Shown here piece after piece: positions 53,401 through 64,000 of a stretch of DNA of 64,000 bases; the first letter of the stretch is position 1, and each line of letters opens with the position of its first letter. The stretch comes from Holothuria scabra (lineage: Eukaryota > Echinodermata > Holothuroidea > Aspidochirotida > Holothuriidae). The translations under genes were made by a program, and so were the position numbers. The stretch spans positions 34,124,486-34,188,485 of the forward strand of contig CM074196.1 in assembly GCA_037179385.1 (NCBI GenBank), in the 5' to 3' direction. Below the pieces are notes generated by a model. That model saw nothing but the letters and a program-made list of their open reading frames with translations. It was not told where the DNA came from and did no database searches.

Positions 53401-56400
53401 AAATATTTCGTAGGAACTCCAAATTGCACCTTTCGAACCAAATTATGAATATGTCGTAACTTAATACGGAAAACGCATAAGTTACATCATAAAATTGGGT
53501 AATTCAAAACACTAATTAGTGAAGTAATGTATTCAAAGTTATATTAAATACTTAGAATGTTCATCTTTGAGGATATCATATTTCGAAGTTGAAAAATACT
53601 AAAAATTGCAATCGTTTTTGTTATGGTCACGTGGTACAAACACTTGTCGGCTGGCTATTTAAGGGGTAAAATTGCGAGCGAAAAATTTAAAATCGTTGAG
53701 TAGAACTCTTGTGTAATCAGTTGGTGGTAAAATCAAAACGAGATATCTATGTATCACTTTTACATAACTCTTTGAATATAAGGTCACGTTTCCGATTCAA
53801 GAGCTTTAGAGGCGCCCATACAAATAACGTGTAGGATTTTGCCTGCTTGTTTCAGCCTTTTTATGTCATGCCTGCTGGCTATTAAAATTGTTGTGAAAAC
53901 GATAAAATCCGATTGACTGTCAAAACGAGTATCTGCAGTAACTATTCCCATTGGGTTTAATTTGAAATATTCCGGTGTAGGTTAAATATATTAAGTGACG
54001 GGTGACTTATCCTAAATATTTCGTAGGAACTCCAAATTGCACCTTTCGAAAAAATATGAATATCCCGTAAATTAATACGGAAAACGCCTAATTTACATAA
54101 TAAAATTTGGCGAATGAAATCACTCATCAGTGAAATAATGTTTTTAGAGTTGAATCACGTACTTGCGATGTTAAGTTTTGAGGATATCATATTTCAAAGT
54201 TGAAGAATATTAAAAATTGCCATCTTTTTGTTGTAGTCACGTGGTACAAACACTTGTCGGCTGGCTGTTTAATGGGTAAAATTGTGAGCGAAAAATTTAA
54301 AATCGTAAAGAAGAATCCTTTTGTAATCAGTTGGTGGTAAAATCAAAACGAGATATCTATGTATCACTTTTACATAACTCTTTGAATATAAGGTCACGTT
54401 TCCGATTCAAGAGCTTTATAGGCGCCCATACAAATAACGTGTAGAGTTTTGCCTGCTAGTTTCAGCCTTTTGATGTCATGCCTGCTGGCTATTAAAATTG
54501 TTGTCAAACGATAAATACCGATTGAATGTCAAAAAGAGTATCTGCAGTAACTATTCCCATTGGGTTTAATTTGAAATTTTCCGGTGAAGGTTAAATATAT
54601 TAAGTGACGGGTGACTTATCCTAAATATATCGTAGGAACTCCAAATTGCTCCTTTCGAACCAAATTATGAATATCTCGTAACTTAATACGGAAAAGGCAT
54701 AAGTTACATAATAAAATTTGGTAATTGAAATCACTAATTAGTGAAGTAATGTATTCAAAGTTATATTAAATACTTAGAATGTTCATCTTTGAGGATATCA
54801 TATTTCAAAGTTGAAAAATACTAAAAATTGCAATCGTTTTTGTGGTGGTCACGTGGTACAAACACTTGTCGGCTATCTATTTAAGGGGTAAATTTGTGAG
54901 CGAAAAATTTAAAATCGTAAAGTAGAACTCTTGTGTAATCAGTTGGTGGTAAAATCAAAACGAGATATCTATGTATCACTTTTACATAACTCTTTGAATA
55001 TAAGGTCACGTTTCCGATTCAAGAGCTTTAGAGGCGCCCATACAAATAACGTGTAGAGTTTTGCCTGCTAGTTTCAGCGTTTTTATGTCATGCCTGCTGG
55101 CTATTAAAATTGTTGTGAAAACGATAAAATCCGATTGAATGTCAAAAAGAGTGTCTGTAGTAACTATTCCCATTGGGTTTAATTTGAAATTTTCCTGTGA
55201 AGGTTAAGTATATTAAGTGACGGGTGACTTATTCTAAATATTTCGTAGGAACCCCAAATTGCTCCTTTCGAACCAAATTATGAATATCTCGTAACTTAAT
55301 ACGGAAAACGCATAAGTTACATAATAAAATTTGATAATTGAAATCACTCATCAGTGAAATAATGTTTTTAGAGTTGAATCACATACTTGCGATGGTCATT
55401 TTTGAGGATATCATATTTCAAAGTTGAAGAATACTAAAAATTGCAATCGTTTTTGTTGTGGTCACGCGTTACAAACACTTGTCGGCTGGCTATTTAAGGG
55501 GTAAATTTGTGAGCGAAAAATTTAAAATCGTTGAGTAGAACTCTTGTGTAATCAGTTGGTGGTAAAATCAAAATTTGATATATATGTATCACTTTTACAT
55601 AACTCTTTGAATATAAGGTCACGTTTCCGATTCAAGAGATTTAGAGGCGCCCATACAAATAACGTGTAGAGTTTTGCCTGCTAGTTTCAGCCTTTTGATG
55701 TCATGCCTGCTGGCTATTAACATTGTTGTGAAACGATAAATACCGATTGAATGTCAAAAAGAGTATCTGCAGTAACTATTCCCATTGGGTTTAATTTGAA
55801 ATTTTCCGGTGAAGGTTAAATATATTAAGTGACGGGTGACTTATCCTAAATATTTCGTAGGAACTCCAAATTGCACCTTTCGAACCAAATTATGAATATG
55901 TCGTAACTTAATACGGAAAACGCATAAGTTACATCATAAAATTGGGTAATTCAAAACACTAATTAGTGAAGTAATGTATTCAAAGTTATATTAAATACTT
56001 AGAATGTTCATCTTTGAGGATATCATATTTCGAAGTTGAAAAATACTAAAAATTGCAATCGTTTTTGTTATGGTCACGTGGTACAAACACTTGTCGGCTG
56101 GCTATTTAAGGGGTAAAATTGCGAGCGAAAAATTTAAAATCGTTGAGTAGAACTCTTGTGTAATCAGTTGGTGGTAAAATCAAAACGAGATATCTATGTA
56201 TCACTTTTACATAACTCTTTGAATATAAGGTCACGTTTCCGATTCAAGAGCTTTAGAGGCGCCCATACAAATAACGTGTAGGATTTTGCCTGCTTGTTTC
56301 AGCCTTTTTATGTCATGCCTGCTGGCTATTAAAATTGTTGTGAAAACGATAAAATCCGATTGACTGTCAAAACGAGTATCTGCAGTAACTATTCCCATTG

Positions 56401-59400
56401 GGTTTAATTTGAAATATTCCGGTGTAGGTTAAATATATTAAGTGACGGGTGACTTATCCTAAATATTTCGTAGGAACTCCAAATTGCACCTTTCGAAAAA
56501 AATATGAATATCCCGTAAATTAATACGGAAAACGCCTAATTTACATAATAAAATTTGGCGAATGAAATCACTCATCAGTGAAATAATGTTTTTAGAGTTG
56601 AATCACGTACTTGCGATGTTAAGTTTTGAGGATATCATATTTCAAAGTTGAAGAATATTAAAAATTGCCATCTTTTTGTTGTAGTCACGTGGTACAAACA
56701 CTTGTCGGCTGGCTGTTTAATGGGTAAAATTGTGAGCGAAAAATTTAAAATCGTAAAGAAGAATCCTTTTGTAATCAGTTGGTGGTAAAATCAAAACGAG
56801 ATATCTATGTATCACTTTTACATAACTCTTTGAATATAAGGTCACGTTTCCGATTCAAGAGCTTTATAGGCGCCCATACAAATAACGTGTAGAGTTTTGC
56901 CTGCTAGTTTCAGCCTTTTGATGTCATGCCTGCTGGCTATTAAAATTGTTGTCAAACGATAAATACCGATTGAATGTCAAAAAGAGTATCTGCAGTAACT
57001 ATTCCCATTGGGTTTAATTTGAAATTTTCCGGTGAAGGTTAAATATATTAAGTGACGGGTGACTTATCCTAAATATATCGTAGGAACTCCAAATTGCTCC
57101 TTTCGAACCAAATTATGAATATCTCGTAACTTAATACGGAAAAGGCATAAGTTACATAATAAAATTTGGTAATTGAAATCACTAATTAGTGAAGTAATGT
57201 ATTCAAAGTTATATTAAATACTTAGAATGTTCATCTTTGAGGATATCATATTTCAAAGTTGAAAAATACTAAAAATTGCAATCGTTTTTGTGGTGGTCAC
57301 GTGGTACAAACACTTGTCGGCTATCTATTTAAGGGGTAAATTTGTGAGCGAAAAATTTAAAATCGTAAAGTAGAACTCTTGTGTAATCAGTTGGTGGTAA
57401 AATCAAAACGAGATATCTATGTATCACTTTTACATAACTCTTTGAATATAAGGTCACGTTTCCGATTCAAGAGCTTTAGAGGCGCCCATACAAATAACGT
57501 GTAGAGTTTTGCCTGCTAGTTTCAGCGTTTTTATGTCATGCCTGCTGGCTATTAAAATTGTTGTGAAAACGATAAAATCCGATTGAATGTCAAAAAGAGT
57601 GTCTGTAGTAACTATTCCCATTGGGTTTAATTTGAAATTTTCCTGTGAAGGTTAAGTATATTAAGTGACGGGTGACTTATTCTAAATATTTCGTAGGAAC
57701 CCCAAATTGCTCCTTTCGAACCAAATTATGAATATCTCGTAACTTAATACGGAAAACGCATAAGTTACATAATAAAATTTGATAATTGAAATCACTCATC
57801 AGTGAAATAATGTTTTTAGAGTTGAATCACATACTTGCGATGGTCATTTTTGAGGATATCATATTTCAAAGTTGAAGAATACTAAAAATTGCAATCGTTT
57901 TTGTTGTGGTCACGCGTTACAAACACTTGTCGGCTGGCTATTTAAGGGGTAAATTTGTGAGCGAAAAATTTAAAATCGTTGAGTAGAACTCTTGTGTAAT
58001 CAGTTGGTGGTAAAATCAAAATTTGATATATATGTATCACTTTTACATAACTCTTTGAATATAAGGTCACGTTTCCGATTCAAGAGATTTAGAGGCGCCC
58101 ATACAAATAACGTGTAGAGTTTTGCCTGCTAGTTTCAGCCTTTTGATGTCATGCCTGCTGGCTATTAACATTGTTGTGAAACGATAAATACCGATTGAAT
58201 GTCAAAAAGAGTATCTGCAGTAACTATTCCCATTGGGTTTAATTTGAAATTTTCCGGTGAAGGTTAAATATATTAAGTGACGGGTGACTTATCCTAAATA
58301 TTTCGTAGGAACTCCAAATTGCACCTTTCGAACCAAATTATGAATATCTCGTAACTTAATTCGGAAAACGCATAAGTTACATAATAAAATTTGGTAATTG
58401 AAATCACTAATTAGTGAAGTAATGTTTTCAAAGTTATATTAAATACTTGCGATGTTCATCTTTGAGGATATCATATTTCAAAGTTGAAGAATACTAAAAA
58501 TTGCAATCGTTTTTGTTGTGGTCACGTGGTACAAACACTTGTCGGCTATCTATTTAAGGGGTAAATTTGTGAGCGAAAAATTTAAAATCGTAAAGTAGAA
58601 CTCTTGTGTAATCAGTTGGTGGTAAAATCAAAACGAGATATCTATGTATCACTTTTACATAACTCTTTGAATATAAGGTCACGTTTCCGAGTCAAGAGAT
58701 TTAGAGGCGCCCATACAAATAACGTGTAGAATTTTGCCTGCTAGTTTCAGCCTTTTGATGTCATGCCTGCTGGCTATTAAAATTGTTGTGAAAACGATAA
58801 AAACCGATTGAATGTCAAATGTCAAAAAGAGTCTCTGCAGTAACTATTCCCATTGGGTTAAATTTGAAATATTCCGGTGAAGGTTAAATATATTAAGTGA
58901 CGGGTGACTTATCCTAAATATTTCGTAGGAACTCCAAATTGCTCCTTTTGAAAAAAATATGAATATCCCGTAAATTAATACGGAAAACGCCTAATTTACA
59001 TAATAAAATTTGGCCAATGAAATCACTGATCAGTGAAATAATGTTTTTAGAGTTGAATCACGTACTTGCGATGTTAAGTTTTGAGGATATCATATTTCAA
59101 AGTTGAAGAATATTAAAAAATGCCATCCTTTTGTTGTAGTCACGTGGTACAAACACTTGTCGGCTGGCTGTTTAATGGTTAAAATTGTGAGCGAAACATT
59201 TAAAATCGTAAAGAAGAATCCTTTTGTAATCAGTTGGTGGTAAAATCAAAACGAGATATCTATGTATCACTTTTGCATAACTGTTTGAATATAAGGTCAC
59301 GTTTCCGATTCAAGAGATTTAGAGGCGCCCATACAAATAACGTGTAGAGTTTTGCCTGCTAGTTTCAGCCTTTTGATGTCATGCCTGCTGGCTATTAAAA

Positions 59401-62400
59401 TTGTTGTGAAAACGATAAAATCCGATTGAATGTCAAATGTCAAAAAGAGTCTCTGCAGTAACTATTCCCATTGGGTTTAATTTGAAATATTCCGGTGAAG
59501 GTTAAATATATTAAGTGACGGGTGACTTATCCTAAATATTTCGTAGGAACTCCAAATTGCTCCTTTTGAAAAAAATATGAATATCCCGTAAATTAATACG
59601 GAAAACGCCTAATTTACATAATAAAATTTGGCCAATTAAATCACTAATCAGTGAAATAATGTTTTTAGAGTTGAATCACGTACTTGCGATGTTAAGTTTT
59701 GAGGATATCATATTTCAAAGTTGAAGAATATTAAAAAATGCCATCTTTTTGTTGTAGTCACGTGGTACAAACACTTGTCGGCTGGCTATTTAAGGGGTAA
59801 ATTTGTGAGCGAAAAATTTAAAATCGTTGAGTAGAACTCTTGTGTAATCAGTTGGTGGTAAAATCAAAACGAGATATCTATGTATCACTTTTACATAACT
59901 CTTTGAATATAAGGTCACGTTTCCGAGTCAAGAGATTTAGAGGCGCCCATACAAATAACGTGTAGAATTTTGCCTGCTAGTTTCAGCCTCTTGATGTCAT
60001 GCCTGCTGGCTATTAAAATTGTTGTGAAAACGATAAAAACCGATTGAATGTCAAAACGAGTGTCTGCAGTAACTATTCCCATTGGGTTTAATTTGAAATT
60101 TTCCGGTGAAGGTTAAATATATTAAGTGACGGGTGACTTATCCTAAATATTTCGCAGGAACTCCAAATTGCTCCTTTCGAAAAAATATGAATATCCCGTA
60201 AATTAATACGGAAAACGCCTAATTTACATCATAAAATTTGGCCAATGAAATCACTGATCAGTGAAATAATGTTTTTAGAGTTGAATCACGTACTTGCGAT
60301 GTTAAGTTTTGAGGATATCATATTTCAAAGTTGAAGAATATTAAAAATTGCCATCCTTTTGTTGTAGTCACGTGGTACAAACACTTGTCGGCTGGCTGTT
60401 TAATGGGTAAAATTGTGAGCGAAACATTTAAAATCGTCAAGAAGAATCCTTTTGTACTCAGTTGGTGGTAAAATCAAAACGAGATATCTATGTATCACTT
60501 TTGCATAACTGTTTGAATATAAGGTCACGTTTCCGATTCAAGAGATTTAGAGGCGCCCATACAAATAACGTGTAGAGTTTTGCCTGCTAGCTTCAGGCTT
60601 TTGATGTCATGCCTGCTGGCTATTAAAATTGTTATGAAACGATAAAAACCGATTGAATGTCAAAACGAGTATCTCCAGTAACTATTCCCATTGGGTTTAA
60701 TTTGAAATTTTCCGGTGAAGGTTAAATATATTAAGTGACGGGTGACTTATCCTAAATATTTCGTAGGAACTCCAAATTGCCCCTTTCGAACCAAATTATG
60801 AATATCTCGTAACTTAATACGGAAAACGCATAATTTAAAAAATAAAATTTGGCCAATGAAATCACTAATCAGTGAAATAATGTTTTTAGAATTGAATCAC
60901 GTACTTGCGATGTTAAGATTTGAGGATATCATATTTCAAAGTTGAAGAATACTAAAAATTGCAATCGTTTTTGTGGTGGTCACGTGGTACAAACACTTGT
61001 CGGCTATCTATTTAAGGGGTAAATTTGTGAGCGAAAAATTTAAAATCGTTGAGTAGAACTCTTGTGTAATCAGTTGGTGGTAAAATCAAAACGAGATATC
61101 TATGTATCACTTTTACATAACTCTTTGAATATAAGGTCACGTTTCCGAGTCAAGAGATTTAGAGGCGTCCATACAAATAACGTGTAGAATTTTGCCTGCT
61201 AGTTTCAGCCTTTTGATGTCATGCCTGCTGGCTATTAAAATTGTTGTGAAAACGATAAAAACCGATTGAATGTCAAATGTCAAAAAGAGTCTCTGCAGTA
61301 ACTATTCCCATTGGGTTTAATTTGAAATATTCCGGTGAAGGTTAAATATATTAAGTGACGGGTGACTTATCCTAAATATTTCGTAGGAACTCCAAATTGC
61401 TCCTTTCGAAAAAAATATGAATATCCCGTAAATTAATACGGAAAACGCCTAATTTACATAATAAAATTTGGCCAATTAAATCACTAATCAGTGAAATAAT
61501 GTTTTTAGAGTTGAATCAGGTACTTGCGATGTTAAGTTTTGAGGATATCATATTTCAAAGTTGAAGAATATTAAAAAATGCCATCTTTTTGTTGTAGTCA
61601 CGTGGTACAAACACTTGTCGGCTGGCTGTTTAATGGGTAAAATTGTGAGCGAAAAATTTAAAATCGTAAAGAAGAATCATTTTGTAATCAGTTGGTGGTA
61701 AAATCAAAACGAGATATCTATGTATCACTTTTACATAACTGTTTGAATATAAGGTCACGTTTCCGATTCAAGAGATTTAGAGGCGCCCATACAAATAACG
61801 TGTAGAATTTTGCCTGCTAGTTTCAGCCTTTTGATGTCATGCCTGCTGGCTATTAAAATTGTTGTGAAACGATAAATACCGATTGAATGTCAAAAAGAGT
61901 ATCTGCAGTAACTATTCCCATTGGGTTTAATTTGAAATTTTCCGGTGAAGGTTAAATATATTAAGTGACGGGTGACTTATCCTAAATATTTCGTAGGAAC
62001 TCCAAATTGCACCTTTCGAAAAAAAAATTATGAATATCCCGTAACTTAATACGGAAAACGCATAAGTTACATAATAAAATTTGGTAATTGAAATCACTAA
62101 TTAGTGAAGTAATGTTTTCAAAGTTATATTAAATACTTGCGATGTTCATCTTTGAGGATATCATATTTCAAAGTTGAAGAATACTAAAAATTGCAATCGT
62201 TTTTGTTGTGGTCACGTGGTACAAACACTTGTCGGCTATCTATTTAAGGGGTAAATTTGTGAGCGAAAAATTTAAAATCGTAAAGTAGAACTCTTGTGTA
62301 ATCAGTTGGTGGTAAAATCAAAACGAGATATCTATGTATCACTTTTACATAACTCATTGAATATAAGGTCACGTTTCCGAGTCAAGAGATTTAGAGGCGC

Positions 62401-64000
62401 CCATACAAATAACGTGTAGAATTTTGCCTGCTAGTTTCAGCCTTTTGATGTCATGCCTGCTGGCTATTAAAATTGTTGTGAAAACGATAAAAACCGATTG
62501 AATGTCAAATGTCAAAAAGAGTCTCTGCAGTAACTATTCCCATTGGGTTTAATTTGAAATATTCCGGTGAAGGTTAAACATATTAAGTGACGGGTGACTT
62601 ATCCTAAATATTTCGTAGGAACTCCAAATTGCTCCTTTCGAAAAAAATATGAATATCCCGTAAATTAATACGGAAAACGCCTAATTTACATAATAAAATT
62701 TGGCCAATTAAATCACTAATCAGTGAAATAATGTTTTTAGAGTTGAATCACGTACTTGCGATGTTAAGTTTTGAGGATATCATATTTCAAAGTTGAAGAA
62801 TATTAAAAAATGCCATCTTTTTGTTGTAGTCACGTGGTACAAACACTTGTCGGCTGGCTATTTAAGGGGTAAATTTGTGAGCGAAAAATTTAAAATCGTT
62901 GAGTAGAACTCTTGTGTAATCAGTTGGTGGTAAAATCAAAACGAGATATCTATGTATAAATTTTAAATAACTCTTTGAATATAAGGTCACGTTTCCGAGT
63001 CAAGAGATTTAGAGGCGCCCATACAAATAACGTGTAGAGTTTTGCCTGCTAGTTTCAGCCTCTTGATGTCATGCCTGCTGGCTATTAAAATTGTTGTGAA
63101 AACGATAAAAACCGATTGAATGTCAAAACGAGTGTCTGCAGTAACTATTCCCATTGGGTTTGATTTGAAATTTTCCGGTGAAGGTTAAATATATTAAGTG
63201 ACGGGTGACTTATCCTAAATATTTCGCAGGAACTCCAAATTGCTCCTTTCGAAAAAATATGAATATCCCGTAAATTAATACGGAAAACGCCTAATTTACA
63301 TAATAAAATGTGGCCAATGAAATCACTAATCAGTGAAATAATGTTTTTAGAGTTGAATCACGTACTTGCGATGTTAAGTTTTGAGGATATCATATTTCAA
63401 AGTTGAAGAATATTAAAAATTGCCATCTTTTTGTTGTAGTCACGTGGTACAAACACTTGTCGGCTGGCTGTTTAATGGGTAAAATTGTGAGCGAAACATT
63501 TAAAATCGTAAAGAAGAATCCTTTTGTAATCAGTTGGTGGTAAAATCAAAACGAGATACCTATGTATCACTTTTGCATAACTGTTTGAATATAAGGTCAC
63601 GTTTCCGATTCAAGAGATTTAGAGGCGCCCATACAAATAACGTGCAGAGTTTTGCCTGCTAGCTTCAGCCTTTTGATGTCATGACTGCTGGCTATTAAAA
63701 TTGTTATGAAACGATAAAAACCGATTCAATGTCAAAACGAGTATCTGCAGTAACTATTCCCATTGGGTTTAATTTGAAATTTTCCGGTGAAGGTTAAATA
63801 TATTAAGTGACGGGTGACTTATCCTAAATATTTCGTAGGAACTCCAAATTGCTCCTTTCGAACCAAATTATGAATATCTCGTAACTTAATACGGAAAACG
63901 CATAATTTATATAATAAAATTTGGCGAATGAAATCACTAATCAGTGAAATAATGTTTTTAGAGTTGAATCACGTACTTGCGATGTTAAGATTTAAGGATA
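50488..64000 (-). repeat. Satellite array, right arm (about 22 monomers, continues past window)
   Basis: Monomers of about 612 bp in opposite orientation to the left arm. GTGACGGGTGACTTATCC recurs at each step. Compared with the left arm the units form a distinct subfamily (ACTATTCCCATTGGGTTTAA, GAGGCGCCCATACAAATAAC, CTTAATACGGAAAACGC). Two types alternate: CTCGTAACTTAATACGG...CATAAGTTACAT and CCCGTAAATTAATACGG...CCTAATTTACAT. Nearly every unit keeps GTCACGTGGTAC; a few have GTCACGCG instead (52400, 55464, 57910). Confidence 0.95.
53394..58287 (-). repeat. Four-monomer higher-order repeat, two copies (2447 bp)
   Basis: 53394-55840 and 55841-58287 are almost identical, down to shared private changes such as TTCGAAGTTGAAAAATAC, GCGAGCGAAAAATTT, CACGCGTTAC and GGAACCCCAAATTGC. 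The step is 2447 bp, four monomers. Immediately outside the pair the private changes are lost. This is a very recent segmental duplication in the array, or an assembly duplication. Confidence 0.85.

Noticed and set aside
25412..64000. CENP-B box in the satellite
   Set aside because: TTTCGTAGGAACTCC matches only the first half of the nTTCGnnnnAnnCGGGn pattern; the CGGG part is absent.

Overview
The window is nuclear DNA of an animal, most likely a marine invertebrate. It is AT-rich, and a gene with eight recognisable exons and GT-AG introns of 0.65 to 6.7 kb is packed with small non-autonomous transposons. The repeat content (a tRNA-derived SINE, piggyBac- and hAT-type MITEs, minisatellite elements with TGACCTTTGACCT units) would suit an echinoderm such as a sea cucumber, but that placement is a guess. 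No bacterial features are present.

Region 1 (about 1-24500, minus strand) holds the 5' part of one gene that I identify as anoctamin-8 (ANO8, TMEM16 family). Eight coding exons were placed by hand from 22232 down to 2130. Every splice junction keeps the reading frame, and together they give 387 codons: a charged N-terminus, the cytoplasmic anoctamin N-domain and the first three predicted transmembrane helices. The rest of the gene lies beyond the left edge. The introns hold twin piggyBac-type MITEs with TTAA duplications, a hAT-type MITE with a perfect 8-bp duplication, a SINE, LTR-like sequence with a CRE palindrome, and two copies of an element built from 156-bp minisatellite units that carry perfect DR1 nuclear-receptor sites.

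Region 2 (24500-25411) is the intergenic edge. It ends in a C-rich minisatellite that abuts the satellite.

Region 3 (about 25412-64000) is dominated by a tandem satellite with a monomer of about 613 bp. Some 34 monomers run in one orientation (25412-46180). After a non-satellite spacer of about 2.7 kb, some 24 monomers run in the opposite orientation (48895 to the right edge), interrupted once at 49681-50487 by a different repeated sequence. The two arms are distinct subfamilies. Each shows local higher-order repeats, and both inner edges carry a more diverged, similar monomer type. Nearly every monomer has a CACGTG E-box.

The only protein-coding gene supported is ANO8. The most unusual structure is the head-on inverted satellite with its spacer, followed by the mobile DR1 arrays in the ANO8 introns.
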